DNA of 64,000 bases, taken from Streptomyces regalis. Lineage in GTDB: Bacteria; Actinomycetota; Actinomycetes; Streptomycetales; Streptomycetaceae. A program made the translations under genes and the position numbers. Positions 33,273-43,387 of this stretch are shown here, one piece after another. The notes below the pieces were generated by a model. That model was not told where the DNA came from. It worked only from the letters and a program-made list of their open reading frames with translations, and made no database searches. The DNA lies in the NCBI RefSeq assembly GCF_001509475.1, contig NZ_LLZG01000387.1, positions 1 to 64,000 on the forward strand, written 5' to 3'. The first letter of the stretch is position 1; each line of letters begins with the position of its first letter.

Positions 33273-35306
33273 TCAGCTGGTCAGCACGGTTCGCAACCGG
33301 TCCGGATCGGCGGTCGGGGCATCGCAGGTGAAGTTACGGCAGACGTAAGCCGCGGGTTGACCCTGCTGCAGGGGCCGGTCAACGAGGAGCGGAAACTCGT
33401 CACTCTCCGGAGTACCTACGGCCACGACCGCGCCCGGGGCGGTAGCGAGAAGTGCCGTGTGGTGCAGGGCCTTTGTGGCGGGGTCATCCATCGCCGGTCC
33501 TACGACCGCGACCTCACGCGGCCCGTCGAGGTTGGCCTCGGCGACGGCCAGACCCCAGCCGATGAAGCGGGGCACGCGCGGGCCGAGGGCCTTCACGACG
33601 CCCAACGCCTTCTCCGCGGCGGCCCGATGAGGCTCGGCACCGGTCTGCGCGGCGTAGCTCAGCAGGGCGCCGGCCGCCGCGCTCCAGCCGGAGGGGGCGG
33701 CGTTGTCGGTGGGGTCCTGGGGGCGGCGGATCAGTTGCTCGGCGTCGGCGGCGGTGTCGTAGAGGGCGCCGGACTCCTCGTCGACGAAGCGGGCCAGGAC
33801 GTGGTCGAGCAGGAACCCGGCGAAGTCCAGCCAGACGCCCTCACCGGTGACCGAGGCGAGCGCGAGGAAGCCCTCGGCGACGTCGCCGTAGTCCTCCAGC
33901 ACGCCCGCGTTCGCGCCGACGTGCCCGTCCTTGCTGGTGCGGGCGAGGCGGGCGGCGTCGTCGAGGTGCAGCCGCACGAGGAGGTCGGCGGCGCCGAGGG
34001 CGGCGTCCACGAGGTCGGGGCGGTCGAAGTAGGCGCCGGTCTCGGCGAGGGCGGCGATCGCGAGGCCGTTCCAGGCGGCGACGATCTTGTCGTCACGGCC
34101 GGGGGCGGGGCGGTCGGCCCGCGCGGAGAGCAGGCGTTCCTTGACGGAGGCGACCTTCTCGGCGTCGAACACGCCCTCGTGCTGCGGGAGTTGGAGCACA
34201 GAGGAACCCTGCTCGAAGGTGCCTTCCTCGGTGACGCCGAAGTAGGCGGCGGCGAGCTCCGCGTCGTCGTCACCGAGCACCTCACGCAGCTGCTGCGGAG
34301 TCCAGACGTAGTACGCGCCCTCGACGTGCTTGCCCGTCCCGTCGTCGCTGTCGGCGTCGAGCGCGGAGGCGAATCCGCCCTCGTCGGTCCGCAGTTCGCG
34401 CACCATGAAGTCGGCGGTCTCCAAGGCGACCCGGCGAGCCAGCTCCGAGCCGGTGGCACGCCACAGGTGCGCGTACACGCGGCACAGCAGGGCGTTGTCG
34501 TACAGCATCTTCTCGAAGTGCGGCACGACCCAGTCGCGGTCGACGGAGTAGCGCGCGAACCCGCCGCCGAGCTGGTCGTAGATCCCGCCCCGGGCCATCC
34601 GCTCGCAGGTGTCCTGCGCCATCTGCAAGGCGCCCTCGGCCCCGGTCCGGGCATGGTGGCGCAGCAGGAACTCGATCACCATGGACGGCGGAAACTTGGG
34701 CGCGCCCCCGAACCCGCCGCGCTGCGGGTCGTACTCCCGGGTGAGCCCGAGCAGCGCCTGGGCGAGGTCCTCCTCACCGGGCGCCTCGGTACCGCCGTAG
34801 GAGATCTCCCGCCCGGCGAGATCCCGCACGATCTTCCCGGCGACCTCGGCGACCTCGTCACGCCGGTCGGCCCACGCGCTGCGCACGCCCTCCAGCACCT
34901 GCCGGAAGGACGGCATGCCGTGCCGGGCGGCGGGCGGGAAGTAGGTGCCGAAATAGAAGGGCTCGGCGTCGGGGGTGAGGAAGACGGTCATGGGCCAGCC
35001 GCCCTGGCCGGTGGCCGCCTGGACGGCCTCCATGTAGACGGCGTCCACGTCGGGGCGTTCCTCGCGGTCGACCTTGACGCTGACGAAGTGGGCGTTGAGG
35101 TAGTCGGCGGTCTCCTGGTCCTCGAAGGACTCGTGCGCCATCACATGGCACCAGTGGCAGCTCGAATATCCGACGCTCAGCAGCACCGGAACCTCCCGCT
35201 GCCGTGCCTCCTCGAAGGCCTCTTCCGACCAGGGCCACCAGTCGACCGGATTGTCGGCATGCTGGAGCAGGTACGGGGACGTTTCGTGAGCCAGTCGGTT
35301 CGGCAT
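33273..35306 (-). CDS. Thioredoxin-domain protein of the YyaL/SPATA20 (DUF255) family
   Basis: 677 residues from ATG 35306. The N-terminus carries the family signature [21 protein letters not shown] and a thioredoxin-like fold with [16 protein letters not shown] (C50, C53). The rest is an alpha/alpha-toroid like that of N-acylglucosamine epimerases ([27 protein letters not shown]). These proteins are widespread but of unknown biochemical function; a role in redox or carbohydrate metabolism is assumed. Length is normal. It lies downstream of a different promoter from the glycan operon and diverges from the STAND gene. Confidence 0.9.
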   Translation of the reverse strand: MPNRLAHETSPYLLQHADNPVDWWPWSEEAFEEARQREVPVLLSVGYSSCHWCHVMAHESFEDQETADYLNAHFVSVKVDREERPDVDAVYMEAVQAATGQGGWPMTVFLTPDAEPFYFGTYFPPAARHGMPSFRQVLEGVRSAWADRRDEVAEVAGKIVRDLAGREISYGGTEAPGEEDLAQALLGLTREYDPQRGGFGGAPKFPPSMVIEFLLRHHARTGAEGALQMAQDTCERMARGGIYDQLGGGFARYSVDRDWVVPHFEKMLYDNALLCRVYAHLWRATGSELARRVALETADFMVRELRTDEGGFASALDADSDDGTGKHVEGAYYVWTPQQLREVLGDDDAELAAAYFGVTEEGTFEQGSSVLQLPQHEGVFDAEKVASVKERLLSARADRPAPGRDDKIVAAWNGLAIAALAETGAYFDRPDLVDAALGAADLLVRLHLDDAARLARTSKDGHVGANAGVLEDYGDVAEGFLALASVTGEGVWLDFAGFLLDHVLARFVDEESGALYDTAADAEQLIRRPQDPTDNAAPSGWSAAAGALLSYAAQTGAEPHRAAAEKALGVVKALGPRVPRFIGWGLAVAEANLDGPREVAVVGPAMDDPATKALHHTALLATAPGAVVAVGTPESDEFPLLVDRPLQQGQPAAYVCRNFTCDAPTADPDRLRTVLTS

Positions 35307-35528
35307 ACCTCCATCCTGCCCCACAGGGGCCACCGCTCGTGGAACACGCTCCTCAGCCCAGCGCGTCCAGCCGTGGTCGTATGCGATGCGCTCATTGATC
35401 CACGGTGATCTCCGCATCTCTCCCCGCGAGTCGGCCCTCTCCCCACAACGCACCGTCCGCAGCACACTTGACCTACGGAAATCCGGGAAGGGACCGGGAA
35501 AGCCGTTGCCGCCGGAGGGGGACGAGAC

Positions 35529-38500
35529 ATGCGGGACAGTCATCGGGCGGAAGCCGAGCGGCTGTTGGCCCGGGCCGTGGAGGAGGAAGTGCGGCGCTCG
35601 GGCGGGCGCATCGACGGGCAGGTGCTGTTGTCACGGGCGCGCGGGGCGTTGGACGCCATGGCGCAGACGGCGGCCGAGGAGTACGAGGCGTATACGCGCG
35701 CGCTGGACGAGGCGGAGGCCGGCCGGCTGACGTTCGGGCAGCGGTTCGCGCGGGAGGGCGGCAGTACGCCGCTGATGGTGGCGGGCGTCGCGGCCCTCGC
35801 AGCCGTCGTCACCGACCTGGCGCTCGGCACGGGCACGGGCACCGCGGTGGGCGCGGGCGTGACCGTCGGTGTCGTGGGCGCGGCGGCGACGGTCGTGAAG
35901 GTGGCCGGCACGCATCTGCCCGCCGCGCACCACCGCGCGGGCGCCGTCGGCCAGCCCGGCGGCCCGCAGCAGCTGCGGCTGCAGTGGCTGACGGCGCTGG
36001 AGGTACGGGGCATCCGTCCCTTCCTCGACCAGCAGCGGGTGCTGAGCGCGTCCACCGGCCCGAAGAAGACGGGGCCGCGGCTCAAGGGCGCGGACAAGAG
36101 CGCGGCGGCCCGGGGGCGGAACCTGCTGGAGCAGTCGTTCGGCCAACTTCCGGAGCCGACGGGTCCGTTCGCGGGCCGCAGGCAGGAGATGGCGCGCATC
36201 CGGCAGTGGGTGCAGGCGGCACGCGCGAGTACGGAGACCAAGCCGACGGTCGTCGTGCTGCACGGGGCGCCCGGCAGCGGCCGTACGGCATTGGCGGTCC
36301 GCGCGGCCCACGACCTGAAGGACCAGTTCCGCGGCGCGTGCGTGGTGGACCTGCGCGGCGACACGGCAGAGGAGCCGCCGCTGTCCACCAGGGACGCGCT
36401 GCTGCATCTGCTGAACCGTCTGGGCGCCCCGCGCGAGCAGCTCCTGTTCCGCGAGCGCTCCTCGGCGGACCAGCAGGTCAAGCGGCTGGGCGAGCTCTAC
36501 CACCAGCACCTCACCGGCCTCCCGGTCACCGTCGTACTGGACGACGCCTCGGACCCGGAGCAGGTCCGCACCCTCGTCCCCGAGCGCTGCGACAGCCTGG
36601 TCCTGGTCACCGCCCGCGAGCCCCTCGACCTGCCCGCGGATCTCGCCGCCTGGGTGCACCAGCTGCCGGTTCAGCCGCTGGACGCGGCCGGTGCGGAGGA
36701 GCTGCTGACCGCGGCGGCGCAGGATTCCTCGGCTCCCTACGACGCCGAATCCGCCGACCGGATACGGGAGTTGTGCGGCGGGCTGCCGCTGGCGCTGCTC
36801 ATCGCGGGCTCGTCGCTGGGCCCGCGTTCCCCGCGCACGCTGGCGACGGACCTGGGCGCGTACGGCCCGGTGGAGCCGATCGAGCGGGTGCTGTGGCTGC
36901 GCTACACCGACCAGTCGGAGTCGGCGAGGCGTCTGCTGCGCAGGCTCGCGCTGGCGGGCCGGGCATCGCTGGGCGCGGCAGCGGCGGCATCGCTGCTGGC
37001 CACGGACGAGGCGGAGGCGACCCGCCACCTGGCGGCCCTGTCCCGGTCGGGCCTGATCGACCACGTCCGCGGCAACCGCTACCGCCTGCACGACCTGGTC
37101 CGCGCCTTCGCCCACGCCCGCCTCCTCGACGAGGAGGAGCCGTCGGAGCGTACGGCGGCACAGGAGCGGCTGATCGTGAACTACGCCGACCTCGCCGACT
37201 CGGTCCTACGCCTGGTCGACGGCAACATGTCGACCCGCTCGGACCGCTTCAGCCCGCACGGCTTCACCTCGCCGGACGACGCGCTGCGCTGGCTGGACGA
37301 CGAGTCGAGCTTCATCACGGCGGCGCTGCGGCACGCGGAGGACGTGAACCAGGCGGCGGTCCTGAACCTGCTGGGCGCGCTGTGCGACTACTGCCTGCTG
37401 CGCGGCGACCTCTACCGCCTCGGCGAGATCAGCGAGCTGGCGCAGGCCGTGGACCAGGGCCTGCTGGTCCGCTCGGTGCAGTGGCGTACGGGCATCGCGG
37501 CCCGCCAGCTCGGCGAACTGGACAAGGCCCGCACGACGCTGACCTCGGTGGTCGACCTCTACATGGAGGCCCAGCACGACGCGGGCGCGGCCCGCGCCCT
37601 GTGTTCCCTCGGCATCACGCTGCACCACCAGGGCAACCTCACCGAGGCGGCGACCAAGCTCCGCGAGGCCCTGGACCTGCAGTCGGCCCCAGCCCTGGCG
37701 ACGGACCGCGCCTGGACCATGCACGCGCTGGCGGCGGTGGAACGGGACCGTGGCCGCGTCTCCGAGGCACTGGGCCTCCTGACCGACTCCCTCGCCCTGC
37801 ACCGCGCGGGCGAATCGATCCACGGCGAGGCCTGGGCCCACTTCCAGCTCGGCCAGCTGGGCTTGCGCATGGGAGACGTACCGCGTGCGGAGTCGGAGTT
37901 GCGGACGGCCCTGGACCTGTACGGCCGCACCCGCGACGCCCGCGGCGAGGCGTGGGCGATGACTCAGCTCGCCCGCGCCCGCCTGGTCGCCGGCGATCCG
38001 TCCCCGGCGGTGGACGGCCTGCGCCAGGCGGCCTCCCACCACCGCGACAACGAGGACGCGCGCGGCGAGGCGTGGTCCGTGTACTACCTGGGCCAGGCCC
38101 TGGAGGAGACGGGCAACCTGGACCTCGCCGTACGGGAGCTGGAACGTTCACGCACGATGTTCTCCCGCATGCGGGACGTGTACGGCCTGGCCTGCGCCCG
38201 GCACCACTCGGCGCGGGTGACGCGGGACCAGCGGGCCGCCCAGACGGGCTCCCTGCGCAACTCCGGTTTCGCCCGCCAGCTCCTGGTCGACGCCCGCGCC
38301 GACTTCCACCGCATCGGCGTGGCACACGGCGAGGCGTGGACGTGCCTGGAGCTGGCCGTGGTGGACGCCGGGAACAGCCGTACGCAGCAGGCGCTGACCC
38401 TGTGCGACGACGCGGTCGGCCTGTTCGTGTCCTACGGCGACCGCAGGGGCGAGGACTGGGCCCGCTTCCTGCGCGGCACGCTGCTGCCGTATGCGGCGCC

Positions 38501-38729
38501 GGGGGGTGTCGAGGTCGGGACGGCTGTGGCGCAGGAGGAACTGGCCCAGCTGGGGCGCGACGGGCATGCGCTGCGGGACGGGAAGCTGAGCGACTACGTC
38601 GAGGCGTATCTGCTCGTGCTGGAGCGCGGGGTGGACCTGGAGGAGGGGTGGCAGGCCTGGCGGCTCGGCATGGTGCCCAACCGGCATGCGCGGGAGGTCA
38701 TGGGGGTGGGGGTCGCCGCCGGGGCGTAG
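35529..38729 (+). CDS. STAND/NB-ARC ATPase with TPR repeats
   Basis: 1066 residues; ATG 35529 follows GGAGGGG. A helical head and a glycine/alanine-rich hydrophobic segment (about 80-125, possibly membrane-associated) precede an NB-ARC module: P-loop GAPGSGRT at 246-253, Walker [16 protein letters not shown] around 418, and a winged helix. From about 620 on there are TPR-type helices, with the repeated theme RGEAW recurring at about 40-residue spacing. STAND proteins are ATP-dependent switches that sense ligands through their repeats. There is no DNA-binding or enzymatic effector domain, so the output is unclear. Confidence 0.88.
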   Translation: MRDSHRAEAERLLARAVEEEVRRSGGRIDGQVLLSRARGALDAMAQTAAEEYEAYTRALDEAEAGRLTFGQRFAREGGSTPLMVAGVAALAAVVTDLALGTGTGTAVGAGVTVGVVGAAATVVKVAGTHLPAAHHRAGAVGQPGGPQQLRLQWLTALEVRGIRPFLDQQRVLSASTGPKKTGPRLKGADKSAAARGRNLLEQSFGQLPEPTGPFAGRRQEMARIRQWVQAARASTETKPTVVVLHGAPGSGRTALAVRAAHDLKDQFRGACVVDLRGDTAEEPPLSTRDALLHLLNRLGAPREQLLFRERSSADQQVKRLGELYHQHLTGLPVTVVLDDASDPEQVRTLVPERCDSLVLVTAREPLDLPADLAAWVHQLPVQPLDAAGAEELLTAAAQDSSAPYDAESADRIRELCGGLPLALLIAGSSLGPRSPRTLATDLGAYGPVEPIERVLWLRYTDQSESARRLLRRLALAGRASLGAAAAASLLATDEAEATRHLAALSRSGLIDHVRGNRYRLHDLVRAFAHARLLDEEEPSERTAAQERLIVNYADLADSVLRLVDGNMSTRSDRFSPHGFTSPDDALRWLDDESSFITAALRHAEDVNQAAVLNLLGALCDYCLLRGDLYRLGEISELAQAVDQGLLVRSVQWRTGIAARQLGELDKARTTLTSVVDLYMEAQHDAGAARALCSLGITLHHQGNLTEAATKLREALDLQSAPALATDRAWTMHALAAVERDRGRVSEALGLLTDSLALHRAGESIHGEAWAHFQLGQLGLRMGDVPRAESELRTALDLYGRTRDARGEAWAMTQLARARLVAGDPSPAVDGLRQAASHHRDNEDARGEAWSVYYLGQALEETGNLDLAVRELERSRTMFSRMRDVYGLACARHHSARVTRDQRAAQTGSLRNSGFARQLLVDARADFHRIGVAHGEAWTCLELAVVDAGNSRTQQALTLCDDAVGLFVSYGDRRGEDWARFLRGTLLPYAAPGGVEVGTAVAQEELAQLGRDGHALRDGKLSDYVEAYLLVLERGVDLEEGWQAWRLGMVPNRHAREVMGVGVAAGA

Positions 38730-38775
38730 GCCTGCGGCCCGTCGGCGGGCGTGGGCCCGCGGACCGTCGGGCCGT

Positions 38776-38807
38776 ACGGTCCGTCACACCCGTCCGTGAC
38801 GGACCGT
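38776..38807. terminator. Perfect hairpin between convergent genes
   Basis: ACGGTCCGTCAC (38776-38787) and GTGACGGACCGT (38796-38807) are perfect 12-bp arms with an 8-base loop, between the STAND gene and the small membrane-protein gene, so it can serve both strands. No T-run. Confidence 0.65.
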
Positions 38808-38877
38808 GCCGAGGAGACGCGCTCGTGCGAGGCGTGCGGTGGACGCGGCGGGCCGACGCCGGCGCCCCCCCTCCCTG

Positions 38878-39123
38878 TCAGCTCTGGCGCGGCTTCGCCG
38901 TGCCGGAGGGCGCGGCGTCCCCGGCGTCCGCCTTCGGGTCCGGGGCCTCTTTGAAGTCGACCTTGCTCATGTGGCGGTTCATGGACTTCATCAGACCCCA
39001 CACCGCCAAGGCCATCACCGCGAAGACGATGAAGCCGAGGACACCGGGGGTGACCTTGTCCTCGTCCACCTCCTTGGCGAGGGTGGCGAGCTGTGTCATT
39101 GCCAGGCTTGCGCTTGCGCTCAT
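38878..39123 (-). CDS. Small single-pass membrane protein
   Basis: 81 residues from ATG 39123, one base after the mca stop; an ATG nine bases upstream overlaps mca. A helix (TPGVLGFIVFAVMALAVWGL, about 33-52) is followed by a basic stretch MKSMNRHMSKVDF and a charged tail rich in Asp, Pro and Lys. The position directly after mca on the same strand suggests co-transcription. Similar small proteins next to mca are familiar to me from streptomycetes, but I know of no function. Confidence 0.75.
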   Translation of the reverse strand: MSASASLAMTQLATLAKEVDEDKVTPGVLGFIVFAVMALAVWGLMKSMNRHMSKVDFKEAPDPKADAGDAAPSGTAKPRQS

Positions 39124-39124
39124 G

Positions 39125-40006
39125 TCAGGCATTGTCGCGGATGCCCGCAAAGAGGTCGTCCTCGGGGAGGGAGGTATCGACGAGGGACTTCGCCAGCTCG
39201 TACTCCTCCGTCGGCCAGACCTCCCTCTGGAGCTCGAGCGGAACCCGGAACCAGCCGCCGTCGGGGTCGATCTGCGTGGCGTGCGCGATCAGGGCCTTGT
39301 CACGGATCTCGTAGAAGTCGCCGCACGGGACGTGCGTGGTGAGCGTGCGCTGCTTCATACCGAACTCGTCCCAGCGCTTGAGCCAGTCGCCGTAGGGGGA
39401 CTCCATGCCGCGGTCGAGCATGGCCTGGTGCAGCGCCTCGGTGCGGGGGCGGTTGAAGCCCTGGTTGTAGTAGAGCTTCCGCGGCTGGTACGCGGGCCCG
39501 AACTCCGACTCCGGGTACTTCTCGGTGTCCGCCGCGCCCTCGAACGCCACCATCGAGATCTTGTGGGTCATGATGTGGTCGGGGTGCGGGTAGCCGCCGT
39601 TCTCGTCATAGGTGGTGATCACCTGGGGACGGAACGAGCGGATCTGCTTCACCAGCTCACCGGCGGCCTTGTCGACGTCCTCCAGGGCGAAGCAGCCCTC
39701 GGGGAGCGGGGGCAGCGGGTCGCCCTCGGGCAGCCCGGAGTCGACGAAGCCCAGCCACTCCTGCTTGACCCCGAGGATCTCGCGGGCCTCGTCCATCTCC
39801 TTCTTGCGCACCTCGTGGATGTGCTCCTCGATGTACTTGTCACCCTGCAGCTTGGGATTGAGGATGGAGCCGCGCTCCCCACCCGTGCAGGTCACGACCA
39901 GCACGTCCACCCCCTCGGACACGTACTTCGCCATGGTGGCCGCGCCCTTGCTCGACTCGTCGTCGGGGTGGGCGTGGACGGCCATCAGTCGCAACTGGTC
40001 AGTCAA
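39125..40006 (-). CDS. mca: Mycothiol S-conjugate amidase
   Basis: 293 residues from TTG 40006, with GAGGA about eight bases upstream. The LmbE/PIG-L zinc-hydrolase fold is evident from VHAHPDDESSKG (H13, D15, D16) and GGYPHPDHIMTH. Mca cleaves mycothiol conjugates of toxins to a mercapturic acid, which is exported, and glucosaminyl-inositol. The long C-terminal part (GFNRPRTEALHQAM..., VPLELQREVWPTEEYELA) separates Mca from the related MshB deacetylase. Mycothiol is restricted to actinobacteria, which supports the taxonomic assignment. Confidence 0.93.
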   Translation of the reverse strand: MTDQLRLMAVHAHPDDESSKGAATMAKYVSEGVDVLVVTCTGGERGSILNPKLQGDKYIEEHIHEVRKKEMDEAREILGVKQEWLGFVDSGLPEGDPLPPLPEGCFALEDVDKAAGELVKQIRSFRPQVITTYDENGGYPHPDHIMTHKISMVAFEGAADTEKYPESEFGPAYQPRKLYYNQGFNRPRTEALHQAMLDRGMESPYGDWLKRWDEFGMKQRTLTTHVPCGDFYEIRDKALIAHATQIDPDGGWFRVPLELQREVWPTEEYELAKSLVDTSLPEDDLFAGIRDNA

Positions 40007-40154
40007 GACTCAATCCTCATAAGTCGGCGCCCCGGAGTGAACCGGTGCGATCGGCGGCTTCTATAGTGACCGAATCGGGGGGCGGATAATTCCGGGGTAC
40101 GGCCCGCAGGCCCCTTTTCGGGAGATCCGTCCCGCCCCTGCCGAGAGGACGATC

Positions 40155-40553
40155 ATGAGTACGGCGAGCACGCGGCTGCCCGAGGGCCGCTACGGCCGCT
40201 CCTCGGACGCGCGCTCCGACCGCACGCTCAAGGTCGTCGGCACCGCCCTCGGAGTGGCACTGCTGGCACTGGTCGGCTACTTCGGCTACCACTACGTCGG
40301 CCAGAACAAGATCAGCGCCGAGGTGATCGAGTTCGACATCGGCAAGGACGCGGTGAAGGTCCACCTCGAGGTCCGCAAGGACGCCGGCGCCTCCGGCTAC
40401 TGCACGCTGCGCTCCCAGGCGGAGAGCGGCGCCGAGGTCGGCCGGGCCGACTTCCGCTTCGACGGCGACGCCACCCGGATCGACAAGGTCGTCACGCTCC
40501 GTACGACGTCCCAGGGGACGACCGCCGAGCTGCTCGGCTGCCACGCCGGCTGA
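40155..40553 (+). CDS. DUF4307 membrane protein
   Basis: 132 residues from ATG 40155, with GAGAGGACG upstream. An N-terminal cytoplasmic segment (STRLPEGRYGR) precedes one helix (VVGTALGVALLALVGYFGY, about 27-45) and an extracytoplasmic beta-domain (VIEFDIGKDAVKVHLEVRKD) with two cysteines. This is the DUF4307 pattern found across actinobacteria between mca and greA, the same order as here. The function is unknown. The gene is divergent from mca across 148 bases. Confidence 0.88.
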   Translation: MSTASTRLPEGRYGRSSDARSDRTLKVVGTALGVALLALVGYFGYHYVGQNKISAEVIEFDIGKDAVKVHLEVRKDAGASGYCTLRSQAESGAEVGRADFRFDGDATRIDKVVTLRTTSQGTTAELLGCHAG

Positions 40554-40775
40554 CCCGCCACCCGGCCCATCGACCGGAACCGACCGACCCTGGTCGACAC
40601 CGACCGGCTTCGTCCGGAATCCATAGGCGCTGACCTGCGTTGACGCGATTCTGATGGCTTATGTCCTCCCCCTTCGGGCATTGAATTGTTAGGCTCGTGG
40701 TTTCGCCCATCCGTGAAGGAACATTCTTCTGGGTAGGGCGATGCTTTGTATTCCCAGTACCTACGAGGAGCACCT

Positions 40776-41276
40776 GTGACCCAGACCAGCGAGAACGTCA
40801 CCTGGCTGACCCAGGAGGCGTACAACCAGCTCAGGGCCGAGCTGGAGTACCTGTCTGGTCCTGCGCGCACGGACATCGCCGCCAAGATCGCGGCCGCGCG
40901 CGAGGAGGGCGACCTGCGTGAAAACGGCGGGTACCACGCGGCCAAGGAAGAGCAGGGCAAGCAGGAGCTCCGTGTGCGCCAGCTGACCCAGCTCCTGGAG
41001 AACGCCAAGGTCGGCGAAGCGCCGGCTTCGGCGGACGGTGCGGTGGCGCCCGGCATGGTCGTGACGATCGCCTTCGACGGTGACGAGGACGACACGATGA
41101 CCTTCCTGCTCGCCTCCCGCGAGTACGCGAGCTCCGACATCGAGACGTACTCCCCGCAGTCCCCGCTGGGTTCCGGCGTGATCGGCCACAAGGTCGGCGA
41201 GGACGCGGAGTACGAGCTGCCGAACGGCAAGAAGGCCTCGGTGAAGATCCTGAAGGCCGAGCCCTACAGCGGCTGA
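40776..41276 (+). CDS. greA: Transcription elongation factor GreA
   Basis: 166 residues from GTG 40776 with ACGAGGAG upstream. The N-terminal coiled-coil has the acidic tip EEGDLRENGGYHAAKEEQ, which enters the RNA polymerase secondary channel and stimulates cleavage of backtracked RNA. The C-terminal FKBP-like domain carries SPLGSGVIGHKVGEDAEYELPNG. Length and features are normal for actinobacterial GreA. A terminator hairpin follows 47 bases after the stop. Confidence 0.95.
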   Translation: MTQTSENVTWLTQEAYNQLRAELEYLSGPARTDIAAKIAAAREEGDLRENGGYHAAKEEQGKQELRVRQLTQLLENAKVGEAPASADGAVAPGMVVTIAFDGDEDDTMTFLLASREYASSDIETYSPQSPLGSGVIGHKVGEDAEYELPNGKKASVKILKAEPYSG

Positions 41277-41322
41277 CCCGGACCGTGCGGCGGTCGCCCC
41301 CGCCCGGCATGTCCCTGACGAG

Positions 41323-41349
41323 CCCCCGGCGCCCATGTGGAGCCGGGGG
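41323..41349 (+). terminator. Terminator after greA
   Basis: CCCCCGGC (41323-41330) and GCCGGGGG (41342-41349) pair around an 11-base loop and are followed by TTTCGT. It sits between greA and a convergent ABC permease gene. Confidence 0.8.
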
Positions 41350-41370
41350 TTTCGTCACATCTGGGCCTCC

Positions 41371-42225
41371 TCACGCCGTCGCCGAGCGGTACTTGCGTAC
41401 CGCGAGGGTGCGGAACACCACGATGATCAGGGCCGAGTAGATCAACGAGGCCCAGACCGGGTGCTGCATGGGCCAGGCGTCCGAGGGTGAGACCCCCGGA
41501 TTGGCGAAGAGCTCGCGGCAGGCCTGGACCGTGGCGCTGAAGGGGTTCCAGTCGGCGACGTGACGCAGCCACGGGGTCATATGGCTGGTGTCCACGAACG
41601 CGTTCGAGATGAAGGTGACCGGGAAGAGCCAGATCAGCCCGCTGGACGTGGCCGCCTCGGGGGTACGCACGGACATGCCGATCAGGGCGCCGATCCAGGT
41701 GAACGCGTACCCGAGCAGGAGCAGCAGCCCGAAGGCCGCCAGCACCCTGCCCGCGTCGGTGCTTCCGTCCGACCCGACGCGCCAGCCGACCAGCAGGGCC
41801 ACCACCGCCAGGACGACCAGGGTCAGGGCGGTCTGGACGAGGTCGGCGAAGGTACGCCCGGTGAGCACCGCGCCCCTGGCCATGGGCAGGGAGCGGAAGC
41901 GGTCGATGAGCCCCTTGTGCATGTCGTCGGCGATGCCCGCGCCGGAGCTGGCGGTGGCGAAGGTGACGGTCTGCGCGAAGATGCCCGCCATCAGGAAGTT
42001 CTTGTAGTCGACGGCGCTGGTGCTGCTCCCGATCTGCATGGAGCCGCCGAAGACGTAGGTGAACAGCACCACGAACATGATGGGCTGAATGAGACCATAA
42101 ATGATCATCTCTGGAATTCGGGACATTCGAATCAAATTGCGCTTTGCGACGACCATCGAGTCCCGGACGGACTGACTGACCGGGTTCGTGGCCGGCGCGA
42201 CCCGCACGGCGTCGAGAGCACTCAC
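41371..42225 (-). CDS. ABC-2 type exporter permease (DrrB-like)
   Basis: 284 residues. Six hydrophobic helices are visible, with the ABC-2 pattern RMSRIPEMIIYGLIQPIMFV near the first helix and DMHKGLIDRFRSLPMARGAV in the coupling loop. The start overlaps the stop of the ATPase gene, so the two form one exporter of the daunorubicin-resistance type, moving hydrophobic compounds out of the cell. No biosynthetic genes are nearby, so the substrate may be external or made elsewhere. Confidence 0.9.
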   Translation of the reverse strand: MSALDAVRVAPATNPVSQSVRDSMVVAKRNLIRMSRIPEMIIYGLIQPIMFVVLFTYVFGGSMQIGSSTSAVDYKNFLMAGIFAQTVTFATASSGAGIADDMHKGLIDRFRSLPMARGAVLTGRTFADLVQTALTLVVLAVVALLVGWRVGSDGSTDAGRVLAAFGLLLLLGYAFTWIGALIGMSVRTPEAATSSGLIWLFPVTFISNAFVDTSHMTPWLRHVADWNPFSATVQACRELFANPGVSPSDAWPMQHPVWASLIYSALIIVVFRTLAVRKYRSATA

Positions 42226-43199
42226 TTGACGGCCTCCTTACCGTTCTCCTCGTCCTTCACCTCGGCGACGTGTCCCGTCAGGGACAGGAACACGTCGTCG
42301 AGGGTCGGGCGGCGCAGCCCGATGTCGTCGATCTCGATGCCGCGGGTGTCGAGTTCGCGGATGACCTCGGCGAGAAGCTTGGCGCCTCCGGTCACGGGCA
42401 CGGTGAGCTTGCGCATGTGGTCCTCGACCGTGGTGCCGCCCTTGCCGAAGCCGCGCAGGACCTCGGAGGCGGTCGGGATGTCCTCGCGCTCGTGCACCAC
42501 GACCTCGACGCGCTCACCGCCGGTGCGTGCCTTGAGCTGGTCGGAGGTGCCCGTGGCGATGACGTGGCCGTGGTCGACCACCGCGATCTCGTGCGCGAGG
42601 TGATCGGCCTCTTCGAGGTACTGGGTGGTCAGCAGCAGCGTCGTACCGCCCGAGACCAGCCGCTTTATGACCTCCCACAGCAGCTGACGGTTGCGCGGGT
42701 CGAGGCCGGTCGTCGGCTCGTCCATGAACATCACGGGCGGTGAGACGACGAGGGCGGCCGCGAGGTCGAGGCGGCGGCGCATGCCGCCGGAGTAGGTCTT
42801 CGTGGGACGGTCGGCGGCGTCGGCGAGATCGAACTGTTCCAGCAGTTCGACCGCGCGGGCCTTCGCCGCCTTCGCCTTCATCTGGTAGAGCTGGCCGACC
42901 ATCTGCAGGTTCTCGCGGCCGGTGAGGTACTCGTCGACCGCCGCGAACTGGCCGGACAGGCCGATGGAGCGGCGCACGGCGTCGGGATGCTTGAGGACGT
43001 CGATGCCCGCTACGACCGCCGAGCCGCTGTCGGGGCGCAACAGGGTGGTCAGACAGCGGACGGCCGTCGTCTTGCCCGCGCCGTTCGGCCCGAGCAGGCC
43101 GAGGACCGTGCCCTCGGGGACATCGAGGTCGACGCCGTCCAGAGCCCTTACGTCACCGAAGGTCTTCACCAGGCCTTCGGCATAGATGGCGCCTGGCAT
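42222..43199 (-). CDS. ABC exporter ATPase (DrrA-like)
   Basis: 325 residues from ATG 43199, with GGAG seven bases upstream; GTG 43211 overlaps that site and was not chosen. Walker A GPNGAGKTT, signature YSGGMRRRLDLA, Walker B VMFMDEPTTGLD and the H-loop region are intact. A C-terminal extension of about 100 residues ending in RRPTLDDVFLSLTGH is characteristic of the DrrA subfamily. The gene has its own promoter with a palindrome in the spacer (43300-43328), suggesting induction by its substrate. Confidence 0.93.
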   Translation of the reverse strand: MPGAIYAEGLVKTFGDVRALDGVDLDVPEGTVLGLLGPNGAGKTTAVRCLTTLLRPDSGSAVVAGIDVLKHPDAVRRSIGLSGQFAAVDEYLTGRENLQMVGQLYQMKAKAAKARAVELLEQFDLADAADRPTKTYSGGMRRRLDLAAALVVSPPVMFMDEPTTGLDPRNRQLLWEVIKRLVSGGTTLLLTTQYLEEADHLAHEIAVVDHGHVIATGTSDQLKARTGGERVEVVVHEREDIPTASEVLRGFGKGGTTVEDHMRKLTVPVTGGAKLLAEVIRELDTRGIEIDDIGLRRPTLDDVFLSLTGHVAEVKDEENGKEAVK

Positions 43200-43299
43200 A
43201 TGAATCTCCACGTCGTCGGGGAAACTTCGGAAAGCCTAGGTTGGTTTGCACTTTTCGTTCCGCGCCATCACTCAGCGCTGCGGCGAGGATACGAGACAC

Positions 43300-43328
43300 A
43301 CCATAACGCGATGTATCGCGTCCCTCAA
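43300..43328 (-). promoter_or_regulatory. Promoter with operator in the spacer (ABC exporter)
   Basis: On the minus strand TTGAGG (43328-43323) and TATGGT (43305-43300) are separated by exactly 17 bases. The spacer contains the perfect palindrome CGCGAT-GT-ATCGCG (43307-43320). A repressor, for example of the PadR or TetR type, bound there would exclude polymerase. The leader would be about 95 bases. Confidence 0.65.
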
Positions 43329-43387
43329 CGGATTTACCCGAATGAGCGACAAAGAGCCTCCGACCTGGGCTTTCGCCCGCCCGCGCC

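Noticed and set aside
35405..40066. A 1553-codon plus-strand frame spanning the STAND gene and beyond
   Set aside because: It is out of frame with the STAND protein, antisense to mca, and is Gly/Arg/Pro-rich as expected from shifted frames in high-GC DNA.
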